DNA from: Archilochus colubris
Lineage: Eukaryota; Chordata; Aves; Apodiformes; Trochilidae
Length of the DNA stretch: 64,000 nt
Assembly (NCBI GenBank): GCA_023079485.1
Contig: CM041115.1
Coordinates: forward strand, 23,242,863-23,306,862
Reading direction: 5' to 3'
Notes under the pieces: generated by a model
Seen by the model: the letters and a program-made list of their open reading frames with translations, nothing else
The model's database searches: none
What the model was told of the DNA's origin: nothing
Translations under genes and position numbers: made by a program
Part shown: positions 1 through 14,329 of the stretch, piece by piece
Layout of the letters: every line of letters starts with the position of its first letter
How positions within the stretch are numbered: position 1 is the first letter of the stretch

Positions 1-2429
1 TCTTATGAAAGGAATTCCATATAAAACCAGTTAGCTCTGTGCATGAGAGCTAACTGCTTTCTCTTTTACAAATATTGTGTCAAAACCAGCTCCATCCACT
101 GGCCACCTCCTTCAACATTTGAAGGAACACCCATGAAAACTGTGTGATCATTGTGCCTATGACAGGCATATGGAACTATATGTTCTTTTAAGAAGACTAT
201 AGCAGGTGGAGCACCCTGGAAGGAGGGCAAATGAGAGAGGACTGTGCTCTTCTATGTGGCCCTTCTCAAAACAAAGCCCCATCACAGGTAGGAGATGTTC
301 CAGCAACAACAGCATTTGGCTGGCAAGAGAGCAGTGGACAATTAGTATTACACAGACCATTTTTACTTCTGTTTTGACCTAATGTGTTGGTTTGTGTTTG
401 GTTTTGTTTTTTAATTCAAGCATTACATTTCTAGCTTTTTCAATTTAAAAAAAAAATCTGGTTTAAAATCTCTTCTGGTCTTCCATTTCAAGTTCAGTAT
501 AAGAAGATCTGAGAAGACCCACCTCAGAGTTTGGAGCAGATTAAACTTCCATCCAAATGCCTGTAGAGCAATATATCAACATTGTTGGAATCAGATGGTA
601 CTTCCCCATGACTTTACAATTTACTATAAAACATGAACAACATACAGTGTCACGGTCACCAGGCAATCTAAGAATGGAGTATTACAGATACCCAGAAGAG
701 GGGAAATAGATGCTACAAAATGCAGAGAGTAATAGCAAATCAAAAATTGCACATGTAGAAAAAGAAATTGGAGGAAGAATAAAGTCAAAGGAAAGGTTTT
801 TATTTTTAGGAGTTATAGAAAAAGAATTATTTTAGGGACTCTGTATTTGGGGTTTTTCCCTTTTATAGTTTTTAAAATGGGAAAGTTCTCTTACTGCATC
901 AAACACAAATGGCAATATAGGAATCTTATGAACAAGGATCTGCTTAGGTGTCATGCCTATTTTTTTTTCCAAATCTGGCCTGAGAAACAACTCCATCTAA
1001 TTCAAACAAGTTTAAAGAATGGAGAAAGAAACAGAAGGGGAAAGATAATAATGTGTCGAAAAAACCCAGACCACACATCCAAACCACCTCTCTCTGCCAA
1101 CAAGACAATAGCAGTATTTATTTTTAGTATCTTCAATTACAATTTAGCATAAATAGTCTCTAGTAAAGGACTTAGACAAGTGTTTCTGTTTTGCTAAAAT
1201 AAGAATTTTTTAAAAAAGCTTACTTGCACTTTCACTAAGAATAGTGGGAAATCTTAGATCATTGCATTTTGAGACTTTGGTTCAAAACTTCAGTTTTGAA
1301 TTAATGAATATGTTATATTTCATACAACCTACATGTTCAGCAGAACTAGTAGGATATCATCCTGTTTAGCTGACATTTCCAAACTGATGTCTGTACCAAA
1401 TTAGATCACAAAAAAATTATGTTACTCACAAAGGGGAAAGTTTCCACAAACAGTCCAGAGGGAAAATACTCAAACTATACAAATTATTAAGGACTGCTAA
1501 TGCTTTCCTAGACCGGGCAAAAAAAATAGAAATCTTTCATTTGTCCACTTGTTGTTGCTGCATGTAGAGAGAAAATTAAGATTGTAGACCTCAAAATCAT
1601 TTGCCAGTTTATCAAAATCAATATCAGAATAACAACTGGGAAACATCTTTCAGCCTTTCCTCATATACTTCTGTCAAAACAGGATGAGGACCAGAGACAG
1701 ATGCTCACTGAAGCAATTGCTGCAATGACTTAAAATGTTGTTGCCTGAAGTGAGAGTTCAATTCCTAAGACAGAGCCAGTGGTATGAATTATGCTTTTCC
1801 ACCATCTCAGAGTGAGGTTAGCAATTGGTTAGGTTAATGTGGTTTTCTTTGTCCTAAAGCTAATGATGAACACTGGAAAGATCCTCTCCATCCATTTGTT
1901 TGAAGTCCTGGCAATGAGACAGTAGCAAATAATCCTTGGAAAATAGCTTTTCAGTCCATTTCATTTCTGAAATGAACATCTAAGAGAGACTTGATAATTT
2001 TTCAACTTTTAATTCTACCATCTCAATTATGAAAAAAAACTACCCAGAGGAACTTTCAGAAGCATACTAATAAAACAGGCTGCAGACTAATCCTTTTTCT
2101 TTTCCTTTTTTTCTCATGAACTGTCTCTTGCTTCCCACAGACTGCTGTGAAGCCATGCACATGATAACCCTTCCAAAGCTTAACACGAATGTAGAAAGAT
2201 GTTACATTAAAATCGAATGTGAAATAATGAACCAAACTCCAGCACAAAAAAATAATTTCTTTAGTGAACATGAAACAGTGGATCTAAGCTAGCCAAAGGT
2301 CTGAACTTGAAAATTAATTGAAAAAGTAACAGCAGTCCTTGCCAGCCTAAAGTTAATAAGCCATACAGCCACCTTCTGTGCTTATTACACTCCTCCTCCA
2401 GAAATGTAACAGGAGGTTTAATGTTAACC
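1..2429. other. Unique AT-rich non-coding sequence
   Basis: No gene, RNA gene or transposon is recognised here. Open frames are at most about 100 codons in either strand, have no family resemblance and are what AT-rich DNA gives by chance. Short A and T runs occur (for example around 450 and 960). The last 90 bases may be the decayed edge of the neighbouring CR1, but the match is too weak to call. Confidence 0.6.
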
Positions 2430-4405
2430 AGGGATACATGGCACTGAGCTGCATCCAACCTGGCTTTGAACAGTTCCAGGGAAGGGGAGCCCACAACTTC
2501 CTTGAGCAACCTGTGCCAGTGTTTCACCACTTTCAAAAGAAAGAAATTTTTCCTAATGTTTAACATAAATCTCCCCTTTTCATGTTTGAAATAATTTCCC
2601 TTTGTCCTCTCACTACAAGCCCTTGTAAATAGCCCTACTCCAGGTTTCTTGTAGCCCCCTTCAAGTATTCAAGAGGGTTGCTATAAGATCAACTCAGAGT
2701 CTCCTCTTCTCCAGGCTGAACAACCTCTTCAATCTGTCTTCACAGGAAAGGTGTTCCAACCTTCTCATCATGCCATGACTTCCCAAATATTGTGGACAGT
2801 GGCTTTGCAGCTTTATCTGCCAGTTCTTTAAGGAGCCATGGGTGAATCCTATAAGGTCCCATGGACTTGTTTAACTTCATGTTCTTTAGGTGATTTCAAA
2901 GCTGCTCTTCATCTACAATGGGGGATTTTCCTTTCCCCAGTCTTTGCCTTTGGCTTCTCTAACATAGAGGGTGCAACCATAGTCCTTGCCAGTGAAGAGA
3001 GGCAAAGTAGTCATTCAGTATTTTGGCCTTCTCTATGTTTTGGATGACCAGCTCTACTGTTTCCTTCTGGAGTGGGCCACAGGTTCCCTAGTCTTCCTCT
3101 TATCACTGATACACCTAGAGAAGTTTTTCTTGTTGCCTTAACCCCCCCTGGGCAGATCAATTTCTTTCTATGCTTTTGCTTTCCTAACCTGATCTCTTGC
3201 TTCTCTAACTACTTCTCTTTATTTCTCCCGTAGTATCTGTCCTCGTTTCCATCTTCTGTAAACTTTGTTTTTACCCCTAAGTGTGTCCGAGAGTTCCTTG
3301 TGCCTGCCTCCCTCTTCACTGGGACACATTGGTCCCTGGCATGCAGGAGGTGATCCTTGAAAATGGACCAGCTTTCCCTGGCTCCCTTCCCATCCAGGGT
3401 TTTGCCCCATTTCATCTTACCAAGCAGACGACTGAAGAGACCAAAGTCTGCCTTTTTAAAATCAAGCACTGTCAGCTTATTTTGTACTTTCCTCAGTACC
3501 CTAAGGATCTTGAATTCTACATTCATGGTCACTGCCAAGAAATCTCCCATTGAATTTTACATTGTTCATCAGCCCATATCTGTTGGTGAGAACAAGGTCT
3601 AGCAAAGCTCCTTTTCTGGTTGGTTCCTCTACAGTTTGGAAGAGGAAATTGTCATCAACAAAGTCCAAGAACTTCCTGAAGTGCTGGTACTTTGCTCTGT
3701 TGTCCCTCTAGCAGATCTCAGGGTCATTAAAGATACACTCATGAAGACCATGGCTTGTGAGTCCAAAGCAGCTTCTATCTGTCTAAAGAGGGACTCATCC
3801 ACTTGGCCTTCCAGGTTGGGTAGCCTGTAGTAAACCCCCACCATGATATCACTTGTCCCTGTGTTCTCTTTAATCCTGACCCATAGAGTCTCTGTCAGCT
3901 CCTCATCCACCCCCAGGTAGAGCTCCATGGACTTCAGCTGTTTACTGATGTAGAGAGTGACTCCTCTTTTGCCTCTCCTGTCCTTCCTCAACAGTTCATA
4001 CCCATCCATCCCCCCCACTCCAGTCATAGGAACCATCCCACCACGTCTCGGTGACACCAATAACATCACAACCCTTCAGGTATCCACACATGTGCAACTC
4101 CTTTTTTTTCCCCCCATGCTTTGTGCATTTGCATAGAGGCATTTGATATGTGTCCCCTTCAAAGTAGCCTTACTGGCAGGGCTTATATCTATCTACACAT
4201 ATGCTTTTCTGGTGGCCTGTGATTCTCTTCCAGGCCCTGGGCATCTGTTAGCCTCTCTGTCCTCAGTAGAGTAAAATTTTTTCTTGACCTGAGTTACCAG
4301 TTTCTCTCCTGGTATCACCATTCCATCCCTAGGCTCATTTATAGTGGTCACAGTTTTATCCTCTTCCCCCTTCAAACCCAATTTAAAGCCCTCTTGATGA
4401 GCATG
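2430..4405 (-). mobile_element. CR1 LINE fragment A, antisense, internally deleted
   Basis: Read on the minus strand, this is a CR1 non-LTR retrotransposon. From the high-coordinate end there is first a short upstream segment, then the apurinic-type endonuclease of ORF2 at about 4069-3629 (GYELLRKDRRGKRGVTLY, then TLWVRIKENTGTSDIMVGVYY). The linker at 3550-3209 follows (VEFKILRVLRKVQNKLTVLDF), then the stretch just before the reverse transcriptase near 2870-2775. At about 2772 the sequence jumps to the C-terminal/3' end of ORF2 (FSLEKRR-type reading near 2710; later WHRLLKEVVGSPSLELFKARLD at about 2510-2440). The polymerase core of roughly 1.3 kb expected in CR1 is missing. The endonuclease GDFN motif region near 3740 is frame-disrupted. 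The element is old, with many stops and indels. Its 3' tail is not clear. Confidence 0.9.
3629..4069 (-). pseudogene. CR1 ORF2 endonuclease remnant
   Basis: This is an open stretch of about 146 codons on the minus strand inside CR1 fragment A. It matches the endonuclease domain of CR1 ORF2, which nicks target DNA to prime reverse transcription. Readable blocks are DGYELLRKDRRGKRG, MELYLGVDEELTETLWVRIK and a VYYRLPNLEGQVDESLFRQI block. Past that point the usual acidic GDFN active-site block is lost to a small indel near 3735-3750. No start codon or upstream ORF1 is present. It is a dead fragment of a LINE, not a host gene. Confidence 0.85.
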
Positions 4406-7400
4406 TGGACAGGATTTTTGAAAAATGAATGGGGACAAGGAGATATAATCCTTTTTACTTACTATGTTTACGTGTACAGAATAGTGTACAAACATGAGGC
4501 ATGGGGAGTGCCCGAGGTTAATGGACAATACACTGCACACAAAGAAACCAAACCTCAAATTCAGATTTGACACCGATGGTAACTCTTCTGTCTTTATTTT
4601 CACTGGTATCACATATAATTCAACTGGTCTCAAATAAAAATCCTAACAGGATGACAAAAAAAGAAAAAAAAAACAGAAAAAAAGGGAGTGATATTGCTGT
4701 GTATACATACTGCAGTAGCTGATTGTACACAGATACTGCAGATAAGGTATTTCTTGGTATCCTTCTACAGGCTATTGCTTCCTATTGCAGCAAAATTCCA
4801 AGTTATGCTGTCCTAAGACCTGCTTTTTAAAGCCCCAGATAAGAGAGAATTATCAAACCTTAGAGGGAAAATGCATAGCTTTTGAGCAGCTTAAACATGT
4901 ATCTATTCTCATGTAATAATTTACACGTTTTATTGTGGGTGTTTTAATTTTTTTATTATAGTTTTAATTCAAAGAGAGTTCTAAAACATGGCTTTTTTAT
5001 CTGCGAGAGTTAAGTGATTCAAATAAATACGTCCAGTAATCACAAGTAAATTAAAAAGAATGCTAATAAATATATGCACTGGCTAGTGAAATTCTGATGA
5101 ATTTCATTTGATACTTCCCTGTCAATAGGAAAGAGTTAAAGCTGATTTGGCAAGTGCCTTGACCTGATTAATGATCAGGTGTAGGTATGTTTAAAACACC
5201 TGCACATCTCCTGCCAGTATAAGAGTATATGGGAGAGATATATGTTAATTGTAGCAACTCTATAATTGTAGCAACACACAATTCTAGCCAATGCAAAAGA
5301 GCATGGTCCATTTGTTTGTTGGGGTTTTTTTGTTCATTTGTTTGTTTTCTTTGTACTTCCCTTTCCTTAACTAGAGATTTATTTCCAGGATGGTAGAGCT
5401 GTAATACAGCCCAAAGCCTGACACAGGCTGTCAGGCAGCACATCAGCTATCACGAACACAAAGGTTACTGAGGGCAGCCTGTGGAAAGAAGCCTTTTCCC
5501 AAGATAATTGAAAGACAGGTTGCTGGATTTTTTTTTTTAATAGGGTTTTGGTTTTGTTTTTTATCTTTTAAAAGCCACCAAACTTAAGTAGCAAAACACA
5601 TGTGAGAAAAAGACAAGAGTTAAAATTTACAGTTAGATCTCTTGCAGCCACCACAGTGGGAGCTAAAAGAATTCCTAAGAGAGCACAGGGTGTTAGAGCG
5701 TTAGAACTTGACTGAGAGGGAAAAAAACCAGAGTTACAATAAATGCACACCATGCTCTGTGTAATTGCTACCTATGAAGCCCTAATACTGCTCATCATAC
5801 TCACTTTATGTTTTCCTCAATTTAGAAAATCATGTGTGTCCCAAAGAACTCCATGAATTTTCACATATTCCTACATTACCAGCACAATGGAGCCCCTATG
5901 TTGGGCTAAGATAATTTAATGCATCAGCAATACATAAAACAATAACAATAACAATGCTGATATTCTTTACAGATTCAGTAGGATGCTAAAATTAAGGATT
6001 GTCAAGCAGCTGGTGTTACTATGGGAACTGATCTCTTGCTAAGTCAAACGTTCAGTGTTTTTATCTCTGCAATTACAGAAAAACTTCTGTGATTTTGTTC
6101 CAGGGCTACTTGAGTTTCATGGAAAAGAGGGTACCATTTATAAGAAATTATTCCACTTCAGTAAGTAATATTTTTCCCAGAGCAACATATTAAATTAAAC
6201 CAGGCCACAGTATTCTCTGATGACACTTGGATGCACTTGTAATTCCAACAGACTTAGGGATTGACAGAGCAATTAAACTTCCAAATAATGACAGCCTTTG
6301 CAAGGTGTCAGAAATTGCAGTGCCTAAACTGGTATCTAACTAGCCCATCAATGTGGAAAATTCCCAAAGGCTGTTATTTCTTATAGAAAAGACAGAGTTT
6401 TTCTCCACTTACTGCTTAAGAATTTTCAATATTTCCTTTCCATAATAAGATAAATTAAATCACTTCTCCAATTACATCAGACAAAAACACTGAAAATTCT
6501 TGAAGGATGAATTTTTTGTCAGAACATGTATATATTCATCTGAAAAATTCTGGCATTTGTCTGTAACACGGGAAACAAAGATGTAGGATTCAGTGGTAGC
6601 TGGCAGAGTATGCACTTGAGCCAGGGTTAAAATTAGGTGTTACAGGTTTCTCCTTTTCTTTTAGGTTCTCCTCTCACATTATCTACCCTACTGAATTATG
6701 CCACACAACAAGGGTAGAAGCAGGGCAGTGTGCTGAAACAGGTTTTGTTTATTCTCAGCTCAAGTGTACTCTTATGTATAAAATAAGATTTGTTTGGCCA
6801 AGGAACTCTGAGAGTAAACTGTGAAACATTTTCTGAGAACTTAAAAATATTCCTTCCTTACTGGGCCAAGTATTTGGATCCAAAGCAAAAAATGAGCCAG
6901 GACTTGGGAAGCATTTTTTTCAATTTTTCCAATTTACTAAGAGATTGCCAGTGTTCAATATTTTTACAGAAGCTGCCCTTTTTCCCTCCACAAACATTTT
7001 CTCCTCACTCTCACTTTTAAAATAAATATACATATTACATATCTGCATATATATGTGTGTATAATATTTATATATAAATCAGCATTTCAGATTCCCTGTA
7101 AGAAAACAAAGAACGACACTTACTAAGTTTACAGTTCACATATGCCATGAATTTTAGGCATTTTAGAAGAAAACAATCACTCTGGAATTCTGTTCACATT
7201 TCACTGCTTCAAAATTGTTAAAAAACATGATAACTGTATAATTTACCTGCTTCAAATCATCATACTGCAATATCAGGTGCTAGTAATGGGTGAGAATGTG
7301 GCCCTTGTGAGGTATGCATGAGTAAGAAAAAGGTGTCTGTTTTCACAGCTCACTCTGAAGAGTGATAAATTCTTTTACTCTTCTGCAAGGAGTCTTGTGT

Positions 7401-10400
7401 CTCATTAGGCTGCAAACTACAAGGTTCATTCAGAGCTAATGGCATAACAGCAGTTTATCCACAGACTGCACCTGCTAGCTACTGGGAAACTGATTGGAAG
7501 GTGTTCCCCTGAGATTTTTTTTGACAGTAAAACCTACCAAACTAATGACAAGAAAACCCACAAAACTTTACTGAATACCCAAATATTTGCTGATACAGTG
7601 CAAAAGGAGGTGGACAGAATTCAAACTGGTCTCTTGATGATTACTAACTGCAATATCTAGTATAATCTGGCTTGAAGATTTACATCTTGGTAGAGGTTAG
7701 AGAACAAAACTCTGCTTCCAGGGCTGAGAGCACTAAATCCTCAGTATTTCTGCATGTTCATATTTTCCTCTGTTAAAATTCTGTCAATGGGATATACAGT
7801 AGCTTTCAAGTTCTTTATTATTATAATCTTTAATTTTAAAAAGCCTAGAAAATATACAAATGAGGTGGCTTTTTTCCAGATAATGAAGAAATGCACCTAC
7901 AAATGGGGTTGAGAAGAGGGATGGAGGTGAAGAGCAGAATCATTTAAGCTCAGTGGTACCTGAACATGGAGTGTCAGGAGGAAAACAGAGAAAAAATCAT
8001 ACCTCCACTTCAAGTTCTGATTTCTACCATTCGTGACTTACAGTCATGAGGGAGAAAAGCAGTTTAGAAGTGACCAAAACCAATAGTACTTTAAGAATAT
8101 AGGATCAATACAAGTTCCTTGCCCAAAGTGACAATAACAAATCGACAAGACTGCAATTTTCTGATGTTTTATCATTAAAAAACCCAGTAGCAGACTGGAG
8201 GGGGTGAACTGTATCTGCCACTAGGCTCATGCACAATGCAGAGAGAAGTGATTATATTAAATATATACAGTATGCAGTAGATTTTGGTGTGATCTTGATA
8301 ATGTTGGGGCAGATAACCACAACCATAGTGGCAATTTCATTGGAGTATGTGACATGAAATTAGAGACTGTGTTATTTTACACTCAAGATAGCAAATATGG
8401 GCCATTAACATGTTTGGAAAGACAGGAGGACTTCATAGTACCTGCCATATTATCATACTACTAGCTATGAAAAATAATCATCAGGGCAGCACTGATTCTT
8501 TATCCAGTCCAAATCCCACTTCCACAAAAGCTGCCAGAAGAGCTGGGGAACGTTGTAGTTGTGTGGATACATTACCAATTATCTCTCAGTGAACATAATT
8601 TCTTTTTTATATATGATCACCTGTTTGAAGATAGCAGCCTTTCTGTGTGTTTTGAAAAAGAAAATCAAAATCACGAATTACAGCAGTTTTAAGTCACGCT
8701 TCTTCAGAAAAGACAAGAAATTGCCAATGGCTCATGGAAAGTTTCCCAACACAGCTGCTTTTCCTGGAGCTTTGACAGAAGAGCTGTGTCTCTGAATTGT
8801 CAACATAGCTGCTGCTTTGGCCATCAGAAATTTCGCTCAAAAATATAAACTCTTCTGAATAAAGTAGGCTTGGACTATAATACCCTGTGAGTTACTGAAA
8901 GACATGTGGATATTATTGGAATCCATTCTTTCCCAAATGGTCAGAATCCACAGCAACAGTAATTATTTTTCCTAAAATGCTTTTAAACTCACTCCAGTGA
9001 TTGTTCAGTAATTTCTAGGCTCTGCAGAAAGGCAGATGGTGTTCTTTGACCATTGCGCATTTTACCAGCCAATTGTATTCCACTGTTGTTTCATATTCTT
9101 TATACTGTTCGTTGCATGTGCTCATTTCTTCAGGTTACACTTGAATAATTCTCCTGGACAAGGCCAATTTCAGTGCTGTGTATGCCTGGCACCTAACACA
9201 TGATGGCTCTGCCCGCAGTGCAAGTCTCTCTAAGAAATCTTCTGGTGCCATGTGTGGTCTTCGGTCACTTGAGGTATAACTTCAAGGTTTTCATCACTGC
9301 AATTTTTTCCCAATTAAGAGACCCAGAAGACGGACAAGCACACTTCACTTGGTTCCAGGAAGGTGTCTAAGAAGCAGCAGTTGAATGATGGTACACTCAG
9401 CCTTCCTCAGGGGACAGCAAAAGTGAAAAGGCACGAGCAAATTAAGGAAAACTGTTGACAATCCTGTCAGTGCTACAAGCAGTAAGAAGCCATACTGAGC
9501 AACCATATACATGCTCTTCAATATTTGCTTCTCTCTATGCCAGTAGATAACAAGAGGTTGACTAACTGTGATCTCTCTTGTTCTGCTAAAAATGGTATGA
9601 TTTGCTCTTCAAGTAGGCTCAAATGAACAGAAAAACTCATTTCAGTTACCTAACTAGAAGTAATCCAACCCTTTGCCTACATACACTGTTTTGTTTTGAA
9701 GTGTCCCACCCACTGTCAACAAGACGTGAGTACCAGGTAATAACACCACAGTTCAGTTTACAACCAAGGAAATATTATTTGTTTTAAACAGTTTTTCATA
9801 AGCAAATTATTCCTGAAAATTTAAACCATGAATTTTTAAAATGATGTGTTTGGTAATTCAGCTCTTTTTTACCATTAGTTTTCCATATCATTTAAGAATC
9901 AGTACAAAGAAAAAGAGCAGCTGCAATCTTTTAATGAAACTCACTTAAAAACAAACAAATAAAGAACCCCAACACATCAACTTTGATCAGCATTTGCACT
10001 GTATTCTCCCAATGGACTCCTCAGTTTGCATGTCCTCATTTTCTGCTCTACAGTTTGTGTATGCAACTACATCACACCATCACGATGAATCAGTGTTGTA
10101 GGGATCAGTGTTGTAGCTGTTCTATTTGTACAGAAAGAAAAGGAGCACTTAAGGTTGTTGTTTAAAATATCAACTCTTCATAAATTTGTGGATCAGATGA
10201 GTTGAACATGTAAGTGGACTTGTGCTGATTCTTCCTGGATATTTTTTGTGGCATTGCTACCCAATGAATGGACTATGAAGGACTTCAGCTGTCTGGCACT
10301 GAATCCAGGAGATTGTCCTGTCCACACTTCCAGTGTGGCAATATGTTGATACATCATGCCTTTATGAGCCACCAAGGAACAAGTCCAAGGAGAACTGTGA

Positions 10401-11196
10401 ATTGTATTGCAAAGCTGACGCACAGCAGTCTGCTGAGTGAGAAATGACAGATGCTTGTTGCTAAAGCAGCAACTACCCTGGGAAGAACAAAGAAAATGGT
10501 CACTGTTGTGAGCCAGAGCACATGTCAGCATGGGTACCTACCCAGTCAGAGACAAGATGAGATGTTATGTTTTGACACAAGTGCACAAGCCTGAAGGAGG
10601 GAAATGAAGTGTCAAGTGGAAATCCAACAAAGGGAAACTGTTGCAAAAGCTACTCAAGCTGGCACCTTCCAACACACTCTGGTGTCTCTCTTTCCCCACT
10701 TTTTGAGGCTTCAGGTACTTAGGTTGCTTACTGTTAAGAGCTTACATAACAAAGCCTCATTCCCAGTTTCTCACAGACACAGTAACCAAAATAACAACTT
10801 TTTTTCTGAAGTTGTATTTCACCTAACTGAGCAAGGTGAAAGCTAGCAAAGCTTATAGAATCAGTCACTAATGCTAATTCATGCATGGGAGGTTGAAATG
10901 ACAGTAATATAAACAGAACAAATATTAAGTAGAGTACAAGCAGGAATACCAATGAATAGGTGAAATTCAAATACACCTTTTACAAGGACCTCAGAGACCT
11001 GTCCAAACCCAATGAGTGGTGCTACACAGTGGTACCACCAGAACAGCTGCTCCAGAGATATGCTAGAGCAAATGGAGCTTCTACTGCAGGCTGGGCATTG
11101 AAGGGAATAGCTTCAATAGGACTGAACAAGAACAATTCCAGTATATTGTAACTTAGGAGGTAAAGCAACATGGAAAGGGGCATGGGGTAAAAGAAA

Positions 11197-11234
11197 GACC
11201 ACTTGATGGGTAAAAGACCACTTGATGGGTAAAA
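11197..11234. repeat. 19-bp tandem duplication, two copies
   Basis: The unit GACCACTTGATGGGTAAAA occurs twice in immediate succession with no mismatch. It is a simple slippage-type duplication in non-coding sequence; a partial third unit (GGTAAAAGAAAGAC) precedes and follows it. Confidence 0.95.
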
Positions 11235-12695
11235 GAAAGACTGTCCACAGTGAGCTGCTTGATGCGAGGAGATCAGGCCACAGGATTCTTTTCTGATTGT
11301 TTTTTAAGAGACTGATGCAAGAAGCACCCAAATAAATTTAAGAACAGGAGGACCAACACTGCTGAATACTGTCTGCACAGAGGGTTGGCAGATGAACAAT
11401 GCTAAAAGCCTCTAAGTTTGTAGGTTAAGGGGAGACTGAGCAGAGAGCTTCTCAATATCTGAATTTGGGCTTAGACACTTCTAGGGAAAACTAAGCAAAT
11501 AAATCCGTTTTCAAAACTAGCCCTCCTTGTAGAAAGGGGTACCACTGTAGTATGTCATAAGGTTCTGTGGAGGTTTTAGGGTTTGCTTCTGGTTTGTCAT
11601 ACAAAATTTAAGTCAGAGAAAAAACATCAGAGAAGAGCAGAATGCACCAAAGTGATGAATGAGACCAAAATCTGCCCCACAAGCCTCTAGAGATGTCTGT
11701 GAGGTAAAGCCTGGGTGTTCTTTGCCACATTATGTAACACATTGCAGCAAAACATCTAGATGCTTCCAGAACTCTAAGCAGTAACTCAAATAAAATTATT
11801 TTAAAAGAGATGGGATTACAACTTTTAAGCATTATGCTGAATAAATTATTGTCCAACTGGCTTCTTGTATATGAAAGTGTGTTATTAAAAGTAGCATGGG
11901 GTCACTTGGTTTTTTGTTTCAAAATAATTGTCCTTTAACTGTTTTCAGTGAAAGATTAAATATGGAATAAGAGGCAGCTGAAAAATTAGAACCAACTCTT
12001 TGAAGTGGAAATTTCCTAATAAAAGATTATCAATGATAAGAGATAATGTGTAGAATGCAATAACATATCATGGGGTTGGTTTCTGAAATGCTGATGCACA
12101 CAAGCCTCTAAAATAGATTTTTCTTGCTATAGCATGTCCAAAAGATGTGCTTTTCCTTACTGCACTTTTCAAGTATATCTACACAAGCAAAGATGGGCAA
12201 TTTACCTGACATACTCATGAAAAAATAATGATTGTGAAAGAACATGCAGTTGATGTAATAAACAGTAAAAAACTAAGTGCTATTGTTCTCTAGTTTTTTA
12301 TTTACAAAAATTTCTAGTAGGAAACAAAGGCTTCTATAAAGTTTTTGAGGTTCCAGATTATGCTTGGACACTAAGGCTTCAGGCACCTATGAATTAACTA
12401 CAAACTGCATAAAATTGAAAGTCTGTAAAAGTTTCAGCTGGTGATTACAATATTGGTTAATTACAGAAGTGAAGGATGCAAGCTGCTTCATATCTAGACC
12501 AGCTGGCTGCTTTTGTGTATAATAAAAATAGCTTTACTTGTAAGTAGCTACAGGGAGGAAATAGGGTGTTTTCTCAAGCACCATTGGAATAATTCTCTAC
12601 TGATTCCCTCCAGTACTAATAGTCATGACAAGAAGTTTAACTGATTCCATGAGGCAGCTACTACCTACATTTTATGAAACAGGGACCACTGAAAT

Positions 12696-12725
12696 AACAA
12701 AACAAAACAAAACAAAACAAAAAAA
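12696..12725. repeat. (CAAAA)n microsatellite
   Basis: Five or so units of ACAAA run into an A-rich end. This is plain simple sequence, likely length-variable between individuals. Confidence 0.95.
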
Positions 12726-14304
12726 TAAGCAGGATCTATAAAGACATTTTTGCTTGGTTAAATATATTTCACCCTCCAAAAGGCTAAATATAAAACCCCA
12801 CAGAAATTATTCATTTCAGCAGGCATTGAATGAGCCACCAGATGTTTTGCTGAATGTTGCTGTGTCACTTTTCCAGACATCTAAAACTCTCCCTTTGTAT
12901 TCTTACAACTGTCTTTCCTGATACGAGCAATTTTTTGCACAGTATCATGGATGTTTCCAAATTAGTAAGAAAAGCCTAAAATTTCTATCATTCCTGTTAA
13001 TTGAAGTATAGAAACCATTGTCTAACACATACAATGAATGAATCAATTTTGAAAAAGAGCTTTATATGAGTTTTTTTCTTACTTCCTTCTACTGTAGTAT
13101 GAAAAAGTGCTATCATAACACTTCTGTTACAAAAAGATTTTGTTTATTTTTGCTTTCTTTAAGTCCACCTTGGTTTGTTCCATTAACTCAGGCACAATGA
13201 TGGTTTTGTCACCTCTTTCCCACACTGAAAGTCTTCTCAGCTTCATGTAGGACAGCAGATATCAAGACACTCGGTGACCTGGTGGTCATCATAAACAGCC
13301 TTCTAAAACAGCTTGTTGGAAAGCCTGTTCTTGGCTACTATTCTGTAGTGCTCAAAATGGTTAATAAGTAACTTCAAAACCAACACAATTTCTTACTGGG
13401 TTAATTAAAAGTAAGAAAAGTCCTCTAATAAATCTATTGCATGAGAGTTTAAAAGGGAGTGGGACCATCCTTGGAAAAGAGAACCTGCTTAAGATAGATA
13501 AAAGAGTTTCTGTAGAAAGGCAAATGACTTTTTTCCAACATATTGTGGAAAGGATTACATATACCATAATTTAGAAGTTGATATTTGAGTACCTAGACAG
13601 ACTACTGCCCCAGTGTCTGAAACATCTTTGCTCTTACCAAAGTGAAATTCTACATTTGCAAAATAATGTCCAGTACTAAATACTGCCCCTTCAAAGAATA
13701 TTTTTTTGCATCACTACTTATTTTTTGCTCACAGCAAATGTTTTTCTTTTAAACTGTATTGGAAATGTATTCTCAGACAATCATTTACTTAATGTTTGTT
13801 TGTTTGTTTTTCCAAATACTTGAAATACGATGTCTTCCTTAAAACTTGTTACTTTCTAGGGGTTTATCTTTCTGCTTTCAAGGATTATTTTTTTCATTCA
13901 CCCAAAACAGACTGCATAATAAACAACATTACATAGCAACTGACAGTCAAACTGCAGCAATACTAATTGCAGTATAAAAAAGCTCAGTATTTGCAAGCTC
14001 TTCATTTTTATGTTTCCGTGGCAAATAATGTCATATGAGTCCACTTCTAAATATATATCAGCAAAAAGAAAAAAATCTTTGTTCAGCATTTCTACAAATC
14101 CTCAAAAGGAAATGCAGCCTTAATAGGTATGTAAGTGATTATTATAGAGATCCCAATTTGTTAGGACTTTCCACCTAAAGGCATTTTCAACATAGGTTCT
14201 TGTCTTTTAGCAAATGTTGACTTTTTAATCATACCACTGCAGTCTCCAGTGGTGCTATTTAGTTTGACTCCAACTATAAACTCAGTAGGTCACAGCATAG
14301 CCTG

Positions 14305-14329
14305 AAAAAAAAAAAAAAAAAAAAAAAAA
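14305..14329. repeat. Poly-A run of 25
   Basis: An uninterrupted run of 25 A is followed by GAAAGAAGA. I see no AATAAA signal within 30 bases upstream and no recognisable gene-derived sequence before it, so it is not clearly the tail of a retroposed mRNA. Confidence 0.9.

Noticed and set aside
14305..14329. Tail of a processed pseudogene
   Set aside because: The A run has no polyadenylation signal just upstream and the preceding sequence shows no gene-like reading or target duplication.
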